This document shows positions 1 to 7,184 of a stretch of DNA of 9,023 nucleotides, in pieces; the stretch's first letter is position 1; each line of letters starts with the position of its first letter. The translations under genes and the position numbers were made by a program. The notes under the pieces are model-generated. The model worked only from the letters and a program-made list of their open reading frames with translations. It was not told the DNA's origin and did no database searches. This stretch comes from an uncultured Roseburia sp. (lineage in GTDB: Bacteria > Bacillota > Clostridia > Lachnospirales > Lachnospiraceae), in NCBI GenBank assembly GCA_934307185.1, contig CAKRCJ010000072.1, positions 1 through 9,023 of the forward strand, written 5' to 3'.

Positions 1-71
1 GCCTGTAAAAATTCAGGTTCTGAAGCATTTTTTTCTTTTACTTTTGCGAGTACTTCATCAACGTATCCCAT
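1..71 (-). CDS. gdhA: NAD(P)-dependent glutamate dehydrogenase, N-terminal fragment (partial, runs off left edge)
   Basis: Only the first 23 codons are present; the rest lies beyond base 1. The peptide starts MGYVDEVLAKV and continues to SEPEFLQ. This matches the pattern I recall for the N-terminus of hexameric glutamate dehydrogenases, especially C. symbiosum GDH (YVDRVIAEV followed by DEPEFVQ), and more loosely E. coli GdhA. The family interconverts glutamate and 2-oxoglutarate plus ammonia in the cytoplasm. The ATG at 71-69 is supported by an AAAGGAGA ribosome site at 86-79. The gene is on the same strand as the fab operon but 394 bases beyond its last gene, so it probably has its own promoter. 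No catalytic residue is visible, the cofactor cannot be told, and the call rests on a short N-terminal match. Confidence 0.6.
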   Translation of the reverse strand, partial: MGYVDEVLAKVKEKNASEPEFLQ

Positions 72-78
72 TTTTTAA

Positions 79-86
79 TCTCCTTT
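79..86 (-). promoter_or_regulatory. Ribosome binding site of gdhA
   Basis: AAAGGAGA on the minus strand, followed by TTAAAAA and then ATG at 71. It is a strong match to the 16S rRNA tail and fixes the start of the truncated gdhA gene. Confidence 0.75.
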
Positions 87-305
87 ATTCGCTAATATAT
101 TTACAGCCACATTTTTATGAAAAACAATTTTTTGCCGGGAACCTCTGCCACAGCTATCATTTTCCGTTTCTCAGGCTGCATTTTCTTTGTCAACACGTAT
201 ATTTTATTATAAAATGCAGGAGGACGCAATATTTTTTTCTTTATTCCTTTAATTTAGTGAAGTTTTCCAATGATTATGCTGTTTTTTTGCAAGATTTGAT
301 ATAGA

Positions 306-333
306 ATTATTCATTTTGCATAAAAAAAGTCAA
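306..333 (-). promoter_or_regulatory. Candidate sigma-A promoter for gdhA
   Basis: On the minus strand TTGACT (333-328) is followed after 16 bases by AATAAT (311-306), each 5 of 6 to consensus. Transcription would start near 299 and leave a leader of about 230 bases before gdhA. The alternative is the perfect TATAAT at 211-206, which has no recognisable -35 at the right distance. A+T-rich DNA gives chance matches, so this is tentative. Confidence 0.35.
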
Positions 334-465
334 TGTATTTTACTTTTTATATTCTGTAGTTATATTTATTATTCATCACACTAATATTTCCCGCAAATTC
401 AACAATAATAAATAGCCGGGCAGAAAAATTTTGTACATTCTTCCATCCAGCTATACATGCTTTCT

Positions 466-918
466 TTATTCTTTTTCCCCTTTATATACAAAACGAAAAT
501 AATCTGCCAGTTTTGCCAACGCATAGATAAGGATTGGTGTTTCCTGTTCTGTGAGCTGACTTTTAATCTGTGCAATCATTTCATGATGAAACTCTTCATG
601 ATGTCTGTATGCCGCTTTTCCTTTTTCTGTGAGATAAACCCATACGACACGCTTGTCTTTTGTGCTCCTCTCGCGGATGACATATCCCTTCTTCGTCAAA
701 CCATCCATTGCTTTTGTCAATGTGCCGGTGGTTACATTCATTAATTTTGCCACTGTGGTCATACTTTTTGGTTCTTCCGTCCCAATTGCTTCGATTACAT
801 GAAAATCATTATAGCTGATGTCCTTAAATTCTTCTGTGACAAGACATTTTCCCTCAATTTCCATGATGTCTTTAAACAATCTGACCAATAATTCATTCAA
901 TGTTTCATCTGTTGTCAT
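466..918 (-). CDS. MarR-family transcriptional regulator, FabT-like
   Basis: A 150-residue protein with the layout of MarR regulators: N-terminal dimerisation helices, a winged helix-turn-helix at about residues 51-100, and C-terminal helices. The DNA-reading segment TTVAKLMNVTTGTLTKAMDG is at 54-73, followed by the wing STKDKRVVWVYLTEKG with the conserved D88-x-R90 pair. Family knowledge: FabT, a MarR protein encoded in streptococcal fab clusters, represses fab genes, with long-chain acyl-ACP as corepressor. Inference: this protein does a similar job here, because it is the last gene of the fab operon. AGGAG seven bases upstream sets the ATG at 918, 24 bases after the fabH stop. Being last rather than first is unusual and would put its own level under the operon promoter. 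A ligand other than acyl-ACP cannot be excluded. Confidence 0.85.
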   Translation of the reverse strand: MTTDETLNELLVRLFKDIMEIEGKCLVTEEFKDISYNDFHVIEAIGTEEPKSMTTVAKLMNVTTGTLTKAMDGLTKKGYVIRERSTKDKRVVWVYLTEKGKAAYRHHEEFHHEMIAQIKSQLTEQETPILIYALAKLADYFRFVYKGEKE

Positions 919-942
919 CCATATACTCCTATTTCTGCTGCG

Positions 943-1908
943 CTACCAGTTTAACACCGTTGCTCCCCATGTGAGTCCGGCACCAAATCCTGCCAGTACA
1001 ATTTTCATTTCTTTAGTCATCATACCATGTTTATTCACATTATCAAGCAAAATTGGTACACTGGCAGCAGAAATATTTCCACAATCAAAAAGATTTACCG
1101 GAAACTTTTCCATCGGCTGTCCTAACCTTTTTGCAACTGAGTCAATAATTCTGTAATTTGCCTGATGCAGAAGAAATAAATCAATTTCTTCTAACCTCAT
1201 TCCTGCTTTATCCACCGCATCTTTTATCACTTCCGGAACCGTTTTCACAGCAAAACGATAAACCGCCTGTCCGTCCATGGAAATATAAGCTAACGAAGTA
1301 TCTCCCTTTTTGTATGGGTTGTTTCCTTTTCTTGCAGGACAGCTTAACACATCTCCCCTGCTTCCGTCGGAATGCTGTATCATTGACAAAATTCCTTCCT
1401 CCTTCCCTGCTGAAAGCACTGCTGCACCCGCACCATCCCCGAAAAGCACACATGTGCTGCGGTCTGTCCAGTCTATCATTTTAGAAAGTGTTTCCGCGCC
1501 AATTACAAGCGCATTTTTATATTCGCCATTCTGCAAATACATTGCTGCAGTATTCATCGCAAAAAGAAAACCTGAACACGCAGCATTTATATCAAATGCA
1601 ACTGCATTTTCTGCACCAATATTTTTCTGCACCTCACATGCAAGCCCCGGAAGATGTTTGTCTGCTGAAATTGTTGCTGCAATAATAATATCTATCTCTG
1701 CACTACTTATTCCGGCATCTTCCAATGCCTTTTCTGCTGCCTCCGACGCCATACTGCTTGTCGTTTCCTCAACTGCAATATGTCGTTTGCTTATGCCGGT
1801 TCTCGTTCTGATCCATTCGTCCGATGTGTCTATCCATTTGCTCAAATCGTCATTAGTAACGCAAAGTTCCGGGAGACAGCTCCCCGTTCCTGTAATCTTT
1901 ATTTTCAT
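943..1908 (-). CDS. fabH: Beta-ketoacyl-ACP synthase III (KAS III)
   Basis: Starts fatty acid chains by condensing an acyl-CoA, usually acetyl-CoA, with malonyl-ACP. The 321-residue length is normal. The Cys-His-Asn triad is complete: C111 in NAACSGF, H248 in LLHQAN and N278 in CGNISAAS, closely matching C112/H244/N274 of E. coli FabH. The N-terminus has the usual SDEWIRTRTGI segment (29-39) that lines the CoA site, and the C-terminus has the glycine-rich AGFGAGLTWG (306-315). A GAGG ribosome site lies just upstream of the ATG, and the gene begins 15 bases after the accDA stop. It is seventh in the operon instead of near the front. Straight- or branched-chain primer preference cannot be read from the sequence. 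Confidence 0.96.
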   Translation of the reverse strand: MKIKITGTGSCLPELCVTNDDLSKWIDTSDEWIRTRTGISKRHIAVEETTSSMASEAAEKALEDAGISSAEIDIIIAATISADKHLPGLACEVQKNIGAENAVAFDINAACSGFLFAMNTAAMYLQNGEYKNALVIGAETLSKMIDWTDRSTCVLFGDGAGAAVLSAGKEEGILSMIQHSDGSRGDVLSCPARKGNNPYKKGDTSLAYISMDGQAVYRFAVKTVPEVIKDAVDKAGMRLEEIDLFLLHQANYRIIDSVAKRLGQPMEKFPVNLFDCGNISAASVPILLDNVNKHGMMTKEMKIVLAGFGAGLTWGATVLNW

Positions 1909-1923
1909 GTTTTTCCTCGCTTT

Positions 1924-3702
1924 TTAGAATTTACGAAATCTCATATATCGTTCTTTTGCAAGTGTTTCCCCGCTTTTTTTCTCCTGTCTTTTCAAAAAAT
2001 CTTTTATATTTCCTTTTAAATATTTTGCAATTGAGTCACAGGCTTTTCCATCCGCCACACCGTATTCCGGAATTATTTTTTCAATTATATTTAATTTCTT
2101 TAAATCCTGCGCTGTGATTTTCATAATCTCACTTGCTTCCTTTGCACGTTTTCCGTCTTTCCACAAAATAGAAGCAAATCCTTCCGGCGAAAGAACACAG
2201 TAGGTTGCATTTTCCATCATCCATACTTCATTGCCTACCGCTAACGCTAATGCGCCTCCACTGCCGCCTTCTCCAATCATAATGCAAAGCACCGGTACTT
2301 TTAAGGCAGACATTTCATACAGATTTCTTGCGATTGCTTCCCCCTGTCCACGTTCTTCTGCCTCCATTCCGCAATAAGCTCCCGCAGTATTTACAAATGT
2401 AATAATTGGACGTTGGAACTTTTCTGCCTGTTTCATAAGACGAATTGCTTTTCTGTATCCTTCCGGTGACGGCATTCCGTAATTGTGTCTCATGCAGTCT
2501 TTAAAATCTTTTCCTTTTTCTACTCCAATTACTGTCACCGGCTGTCCATCTAAATATGCAATACCACCCACAATTGCGGAGTCATCTTTAAAATAGCGGT
2601 CACCATGCAGCTCCATAAACTCATCAAAAATGAAATTGATATAATCTGTGGCAGCTGGTCTGTCGACTTTACGTGCTGCTTTTACCTTTTCCCATGGAGA
2701 AAGTGATTTTGCCCTCGCTGCACGTTCCCTCATAAGCTCTGTCGGCTCATAACTGTCCTCCGCCCGGAACGGATTAAAATTTGCAAAACCGGATTTTTTT
2801 TCATGCATTTTTAAAATTCGGTTCAGCGTCATTTTTAAATCTTTTCGCTCTACAATTGCATCCACAAAGCCATGCTCCAATTGAAACTCTGCTTTTTGAA
2901 AGCCCTCCGGCAGTTTTTGTCCGATGGTCTGTTCAATTACTCTTGGTCCTGCAAAGCCAATCAGTGCTTTCGGTTCTGCTAAAATGATATCACCTAACAT
3001 TGCAAAACTTGCGGTCACCCCGCCGGTTGTCGGGTCTGTTAACACCGGTACATATAAAAGACCTGCATCGGAATGCTTTTTTAAGGCGGCAGATGTTTTT
3101 GCCATCTGCATTAAAGATATAATTCCCTCCTGCATTCTTGCCCCGCCGGAGCAGCAAAAAAGAATAACCGGAAGTTTCCTTTCCGTTGCCCGTTCTACCG
3201 ATAGTGCAATTTTTTCTCCTACCACATGTCCCATACTGCTCATTAAAAACCTTGCATCGCAAATTCCTAAAACAGTATCCTCTCCATAAATTTTACAATA
3301 ACCAATCGTTACCGCCTCATGAAGTCCGGTCTTTTCCTTTGCAGCCTCGATTTTTTCCTCGTATTCCGGAAAGTCCAGCGGATTTTCAGACTCCAGATAT
3401 TCAAACCACGGCTCAAATGTCCCTGCATCGGCAACCATTTTTATTCTGTTTTTCGTTCGTACCCTGAAATAGTTTCCACATTCATAGCACACATATTTAT
3501 TTTTCTCAACTTCCTGCTTATTCACTTCGCGTTTGCAGGCAGGACATACAATTACTGCCCCTTCTTTTATGCTGTCTTTTCCTGCAAATGAGGGTGTCAT
3601 TTTTTCCGCTTCTGTTTCTTCTTTTCTATAAAATGTTTCAGCTCTCTTTTTTTCATCTGCTTTTAAAGAAATCAACTTTCTTCGTCTTAAAATTGCCGGC
3701 AT
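1924..3702 (-). CDS. accDA: Acetyl-CoA carboxylase carboxyltransferase, fused beta (AccD) and alpha (AccA) subunits
   Basis: A single 592-residue protein joining both carboxyltransferase subunits, which are separate in E. coli (about 304 and 319 residues). It transfers CO2 from carboxybiotin to acetyl-CoA, giving malonyl-CoA. Residues 1-45 are a charged extension. The AccD part (about 46-305) begins with a zinc finger, C53-x2-C56 and C72-x2-C75, and has GGARMQEG (186-193) and GGVTAS (227-232). The AccA part (about 333-592) begins at [15 protein letters not shown] and has NTAGAYCG (438-445) and [15 protein letters not shown] (477-491). Compared with a free AccA, the first 60 or so residues are mostly missing, replaced by a short charged linker. 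AAAGGA seven to eight bases upstream supports this start; M35 is a less likely alternative. The biotin carrier and biotin carboxylase genes are not in the window. Confidence 0.95.
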   Translation of the reverse strand: MPAILRRRKLISLKADEKKRAETFYRKEETEAEKMTPSFAGKDSIKEGAVIVCPACKREVNKQEVEKNKYVCYECGNYFRVRTKNRIKMVADAGTFEPWFEYLESENPLDFPEYEEKIEAAKEKTGLHEAVTIGYCKIYGEDTVLGICDARFLMSSMGHVVGEKIALSVERATERKLPVILFCCSGGARMQEGIISLMQMAKTSAALKKHSDAGLLYVPVLTDPTTGGVTASFAMLGDIILAEPKALIGFAGPRVIEQTIGQKLPEGFQKAEFQLEHGFVDAIVERKDLKMTLNRILKMHEKKSGFANFNPFRAEDSYEPTELMRERAARAKSLSPWEKVKAARKVDRPAATDYINFIFDEFMELHGDRYFKDDSAIVGGIAYLDGQPVTVIGVEKGKDFKDCMRHNYGMPSPEGYRKAIRLMKQAEKFQRPIITFVNTAGAYCGMEAEERGQGEAIARNLYEMSALKVPVLCIMIGEGGSGGALALAVGNEVWMMENATYCVLSPEGFASILWKDGKRAKEASEIMKITAQDLKKLNIIEKIIPEYGVADGKACDSIAKYLKGNIKDFLKRQEKKSGETLAKERYMRFRKF

Positions 3703-3748
3703 ACTATATTCCTTTCCAAGTCATACTATTATCATGAATTATGTAAAC

Positions 3749-4177
3749 CTACTGTATTGCAAAGGTTAATTCCGCAACACATGCAACTTCGTTTCCAACC
3801 TTTGCAACAGCTTTTCCAATTCCGACTGTTCCTTTTTGTTTTATAATCTCTGTTTTTAACGTCAGAACATCTCCCGGTATCACTTTTCTTTTAAATTTTG
3901 CTGCATTTATCGCTGCAAAATATGCTGTTTTACCGCGATTTTCTTCTTTTCCTAAAATTGCAACCGCTCCTGTCTGGGCAAGTGCTTCAATAATAAGAAC
4001 CCCTGGCATTACCGGCTCTTTCGGAAAATGCCCCGCAAAAAAAGGTTCATTAAAGCTGACACACTTTTTCGCCACTGCATAAACTCCATACTCGATTTCC
4101 TCCACGGTATCAATGAGAAGCATCGGCTGACGATGCGGAAGAATTTCCATAATCTGCTCTGTATATAAAACTGACAT
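3749..4177 (-). CDS. fabZ: 3-hydroxyacyl-ACP dehydratase
   Basis: Removes water from 3-hydroxyacyl-ACP to give trans-2-enoyl-ACP. The 142-residue hot-dog-fold protein opens with the family signature LPHRQPMLLID (13-23). The catalytic pair is H50 in AGHFPKEPVMPGV and E64 in IIEALAQ, with the normal 14-residue spacing. An AGGAG site five bases before the ATG is the best ribosome site of the operon, and the gene begins 14 bases after the fabF stop. There is no fabA, fabB or fabM beside it, so how unsaturated chains are made is not explained by this window. In clostridia a FabZ/FabF-based route has been proposed, but nothing here proves it. A 46-base gap, the largest in the operon, follows before accDA. 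Confidence 0.96.
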   Translation of the reverse strand: MSVLYTEQIMEILPHRQPMLLIDTVEEIEYGVYAVAKKCVSFNEPFFAGHFPKEPVMPGVLIIEALAQTGAVAILGKEENRGKTAYFAAINAAKFKRKVIPGDVLTLKTEIIKQKGTVGIGKAVAKVGNEVACVAELTFAIQ

Positions 4178-4182
4178 ATTGT

Positions 4183-4187
4183 CTCCT
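4183..4187 (-). promoter_or_regulatory. Strong ribosome binding site of fabZ
   Basis: AGGAG within AAAAGGAGA on the minus strand, five bases from the fabZ ATG at 4177 and directly after the fabF stop. It fixes the fabZ start and suggests tight translational linkage with fabF. Confidence 0.75.
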
Positions 4188-4191
4188 TTTT

Positions 4192-5427
4192 TTACTCATA
4201 TCTTTTCAACAGAATACTTGCATTATGTCCGCCGAATCCTAAAGAATTGCTCAGTGCATAATTAATCTTTAACTCTGCCGGTTCTCTGCAATAATCTAAA
4301 TCTAATTCCTCATCCGGTATTTCATAACCTACGGTTGCATGAATATAATTGTCCTGTATTTCTTTTACACAGGTGATGAACTCGATTGCACCTGCCGCAC
4401 CTAACATATGGCCGACCATTGATTTTGTGGAATTAATTTTTATTTCTTTTGCATGTTCTTTAAACGCAAGCTTTATTGCCCTTGTTTCAAACAAATCATT
4501 GTGATGCGTCGATGTTCCATGCGCATTAATATACTCCACCTCATCTTTTGAAATTCCTGCATCGTCGATTGCATTTAGCATGGCTCTTGCCGCACCGCTT
4601 CCGTCTTCTGCCGGTGATGTAATATGATATGCATCCGAAGAACATCCATATCCGGCCACCTCAGCATAAATTTTTGCGCCACGCCGTTTTGCATGCTCTA
4701 ATTCCTCTAAAACGACAACTGCCGCGCCTTCTCCCATCACAAATCCGCTCCGCTCTTTATCAAATGGAATGGAACATCTTTTAGGATTTGTCTCCGTAGT
4801 AAGTGCCGTCAGCGAAGAAAAACCTGCAATTGCTGTTGGACAGATACTTCCTTCCGTTCCACCGGAAATCATAATATCTGCCTCTCCATATTGAATTGCG
4901 CGATAGGCTTCCCCGATTGTATTTGTTCCGGTTGCACATGCAGTCACAACATTTATGCTTTTTCCTTTTAATCCAAAATGAATGGATACATTTCCTGCCG
5001 CCATGTTTGAAATCATCATTGGAACAAACAAAGGTCCTACTCTTCCCGGTCCTTTTTCCAAAAGTCTCGTATATTCCCGTTCAATTGCCTGCAAGCTTCC
5101 AACTCCACTTCCGATTGCACATCCTACTCTGTATAAGTCTTCCTCTTCTAACTTTATCCCAGACTCTGCAATTGCCTCCTTTGCGGCCGCAACTGCATAC
5201 TGGCTAAATAATTCCATGCGCCTTGCTTCTTTTGCATCCATATAATTTTTTGCGTCAAAATTTTTTACTTCTGCTGCAAGTTTACATTTATAGTTTGTCG
5301 CATCAAACCGGGTAATTTCTGCAAAACCGGTTTTCTGTTTTTTCACTGACTCCCAGAATTCATTTATGCTTAAACCTATCGGTGTGATAGCTCCCATACC
5401 TGTTACCACGACACGTCTTTTTTCCAT
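4192..5427 (-). CDS. fabF: Beta-ketoacyl-ACP synthase II (KAS II)
   Basis: Elongates acyl-ACP by decarboxylative condensation with malonyl-ACP. At 411 residues it has the usual length and a full Cys-His-His triad: C164 in VTACATGTN, H303 in NAHGTST and H340 in MVGHMLGAAGA, matching the C163/H303/H340 layout of E. coli FabF. The N-terminus RRVVVTGMGAITPIG and the C-terminal SNSLGFGGHNAS (393-404) are family signatures. After GTST the sequence is HHND where many family members have a proline (GTSTP); this lies outside the triad and is a small local variation. A GAGG motif precedes the ATG, and the gap to the fabG stop is 25 bases. No second elongating synthase (fabB) is present, so this enzyme probably carries all elongation steps encoded here. 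Confidence 0.97.
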   Translation of the reverse strand: MEKRRVVVTGMGAITPIGLSINEFWESVKKQKTGFAEITRFDATNYKCKLAAEVKNFDAKNYMDAKEARRMELFSQYAVAAAKEAIAESGIKLEEEDLYRVGCAIGSGVGSLQAIEREYTRLLEKGPGRVGPLFVPMMISNMAAGNVSIHFGLKGKSINVVTACATGTNTIGEAYRAIQYGEADIMISGGTEGSICPTAIAGFSSLTALTTETNPKRCSIPFDKERSGFVMGEGAAVVVLEELEHAKRRGAKIYAEVAGYGCSSDAYHITSPAEDGSGAARAMLNAIDDAGISKDEVEYINAHGTSTHHNDLFETRAIKLAFKEHAKEIKINSTKSMVGHMLGAAGAIEFITCVKEIQDNYIHATVGYEIPDEELDLDYCREPAELKINYALSNSLGFGGHNASILLKRYE

Positions 5428-5452
5428 CTTTTCGCCTCACTCATTTTATTTT

Positions 5453-6208
5453 TTACATATGCATCCCGCCGTCCACCGAAATAACCTGTCCTGTAACATA
5501 AGATGCACGGTCTGATGCCAGATATGCCACTAATTCTGCTACATCCGACTCTGTTCCTTCTCTTTGTAAAGGAATCTGCGCCTTTAAAGCTTCTTTTGCA
5601 TGTTCTGGCATTGCTGCCGTCATATCCGTTGCAATAAAGCCTGGCGCTACTGCATTACAGGTAATTCCACGCGACGCAAGCTCTCTTGCCACACTTTTTG
5701 TAAGTCCGATTACTCCCGCTTTGCTTGCACTGTAATTTGCCTGCCCGGCATTTCCCATAACACCAGAAACAGAAGAAATATTGATAATCGTTCCTGATTT
5801 CTGTTTTAAAAAATAGCGGGCGGCATGACGGATTGTATGAAATGTTCCTTTTAAATTCGTAGCAATTACTTTATCAAAGTCTTGCTCACTCATTTTCATA
5901 ATTAATCCATCTTTTGTAATGCCTGCATTATTCACAAGAATGTCTATCCGTCCGTATTCTTTTATAATATCCTCCACCATTTTTCCACAGGCTTCATATT
6001 CAGAAACATTGCACTGCACTGCACTGGCATGCCCATTTTCTTCCTCTATCTCTTTTACTGTCTGCTCTGCCTTCTCCTTCGAATAGTTATAATTTACAAT
6101 GACAAATGCCCCTTCCCGCGCTAATGTTTTTGCTATCGCTTTTCCAATTCCGCGGGCACCCCCGGTAACAAGTGCAATTTTTCCGTTTAAACTATTTTCT
6201 CCCTGCAT
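5453..6208 (-). CDS. fabG: 3-oxoacyl-ACP reductase (short-chain dehydrogenase family)
   Basis: Reduces 3-ketoacyl-ACP to 3-hydroxyacyl-ACP, normally with NADPH. From the start chosen here it has 251 residues, close to the usual 246-248. The nucleotide-binding TGGARGIG is at 15-22 and the structural NNAG at 93-96. The catalytic set is S146 (in NISSVSG), Y159 and K163 (in YSASK), with the proper Y-x3-K spacing. The C-terminal YVTGQVISVDGGM is typical. The frame stays open to an earlier ATG at 6238, overlapping the fabD stop by seven bases, but no ribosome site precedes that one. The ATG at 6208 has AGGAG eight bases upstream and gives a more normal N-terminus. Many related dehydrogenases act on other substrates; the fab context makes this one FabG. 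Confidence 0.96.
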   Translation of the reverse strand: MQGENSLNGKIALVTGGARGIGKAIAKTLAREGAFVIVNYNYSKEKAEQTVKEIEEENGHASAVQCNVSEYEACGKMVEDIIKEYGRIDILVNNAGITKDGLIMKMSEQDFDKVIATNLKGTFHTIRHAARYFLKQKSGTIINISSVSGVMGNAGQANYSASKAGVIGLTKSVARELASRGITCNAVAPGFIATDMTAAMPEHAKEALKAQIPLQREGTESDVAELVAYLASDRASYVTGQVISVDGGMHM

Positions 6209-6216
6209 ACTGTCTG

Positions 6217-6221
6217 CTCCT
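6217..6221 (-). promoter_or_regulatory. Ribosome binding site deciding the fabG start
   Basis: AGGAG on the minus strand, eight bases before the ATG at 6208. It lies between the two possible in-frame starts (6238 and 6208) and favours the shorter FabG. Confidence 0.65.
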
Positions 6222-6231
6222 GCTTCTATTT

Positions 6232-7179
6232 TTAACATACTTCAGCACTTACATGACTGCTGATAAACTGAATGAAATCTTCCATTTTATCGATATTACA
6301 TACTTTTACATCACGGTTTATTTTTTTCACAAATCCACTCAACGTTTTTCCCGGTCCAATCTCAACAAATTCATCTGCTCCGTCTGCAAGCAGGCGCTCC
6401 ACCGTCTGCTGCCACTTTACAGAAGCTGAAACCTGTTTCGCCAGAAGTGGCTTCACATCTTCTTTTTGGGTTACATAGTCCGCAGTCACATTTGCAATAT
6501 AAGGCACGAAATTATCGTTTATTTCCACTTTTTTTAATTCTTCTTTTAATTTTTCCCCTGCTCCGGTGAGCATTCCCGAATGAAATGGTCCGCTGACTTT
6601 TAATGGAACTACACGTTTTGCCCCAGCTTCTTTACACGCGTCCCCCGCCTGCTGTACTGCTCCTTCGCTGCCGGAAATTACAATTTGTCCTGGACAGTTA
6701 TAGTTTGCAATTGAAACCGTTTTCTGTAATTTTTCTTCTGTTTTCTCACAAATCTGTTCTATTTTTTCTGCATCAAGTCCAAGCACCGCTGCCATTGCCC
6801 CGCCTGTAGGCACTGCTTTTTGCATATAAATTCCTCTTTTCCGGACCAATGCAAACGCTTCCTCCGCCGTCATAACCCCGGATGCAATCAGCGCGCCATA
6901 TTCTCCGAGACTTAATCCCGCTGTAACATCCGGCTGATAACCATTCTGCTCTAATGCCATATAGATTGCTGTCTCTGTCGCAAGCATGCATATCTGTGTA
7001 TACTCGGTAATGTTTAATTTGTCATTTTCTTCAAAACAGAGTTCTGCAACAGGAAGCCCTGTTACTTCTGCTGCAAGGTCATACACTTCTTTGCAAATTG
7101 GTATCTGTTCATAAAATTCTTTTCCCATTCCTATGTATTGCGCTCCCTGTCCGGGAAACATAAATACTGTCTTACCCAC
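6232..7179 (-). CDS. fabD: Malonyl-CoA:ACP transacylase
   Basis: Transfers malonyl from CoA to acyl carrier protein, supplying the elongating units. It has 315 residues, near the usual 305-318. The oxyanion motif FPGQGAQ is at 8-14, the nucleophile S90 in GLSLGEY, R115 in KRG and H200 in GPFHS, in line with Gln11/Ser92/Arg117/His201 of E. coli FabD; GPGKTLSGF (275-283) is typical of the C-terminus. The residue before the nucleophile is leucine, while E. coli and B. subtilis have histidine (GHSLGE); I believe the leucine form also occurs in clostridial FabD. The start codon is GTG, five bases after the fabK stop, and its ribosome site GAAAGGA overlaps the last fabK codons, which suggests translational coupling. 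Confidence 0.96.
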   Translation of the reverse strand: MGKTVFMFPGQGAQYIGMGKEFYEQIPICKEVYDLAAEVTGLPVAELCFEENDKLNITEYTQICMLATETAIYMALEQNGYQPDVTAGLSLGEYGALIASGVMTAEEAFALVRKRGIYMQKAVPTGGAMAAVLGLDAEKIEQICEKTEEKLQKTVSIANYNCPGQIVISGSEGAVQQAGDACKEAGAKRVVPLKVSGPFHSGMLTGAGEKLKEELKKVEINDNFVPYIANVTADYVTQKEDVKPLLAKQVSASVKWQQTVERLLADGADEFVEIGPGKTLSGFVKKINRDVKVCNIDKMEDFIQFISSHVSAEVC

Positions 7180-7184
7180 GTATT

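Larger units (their letters stand above)
72..465. other. Gene-free A+T-rich region between the marR-type gene and gdhA (leader/promoter region)
   Basis: This 394-base stretch holds no convincing protein gene; the open frames on the plus strand have no ribosome site or recognisable product. Read on the minus strand it follows the regulator stop and precedes gdhA. I see no good rho-independent terminator after the regulator: the nearest pairing, AGCTGG with CCGGCT (about 451 and 414), is imperfect, has a long loop and no clean T-run. It contains a candidate promoter (306-333), a perfect TATAAT (211-206, minus strand) in the middle of a 15-base palindrome (201-215), and a TTGACA (193-188) without a matching -10. 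A long gdhA leader is therefore likely. I recognise no riboswitch. Confidence 0.6.

Noticed and set aside
410..465. Terminator after the marR-type gene
   Set aside because: The only pairing (AGCTGG with CCGGCT) has a mismatch, a loop of about 30 bases and no clean T-run downstream.
1310..1927. Plus-strand 205-residue open frame opposite fabH
   Set aside because: It is antisense to fabH, whose complete catalytic triad shows which strand codes; no ribosome site or family resemblance.
3703..3748. Internal promoter between fabZ and accDA
   Set aside because: TTTACA is followed 16 bases later by TATGAC, but the -10 is weak and the gap is short A+T-rich sequence; not enough to call.
6209..6238. 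Ten-residue N-terminal extension of FabG starting at the ATG at 6238
   Set aside because: No ribosome site precedes that ATG, while AGGAG sits eight bases before the ATG at 6208, and the longer form would exceed the usual FabG length.
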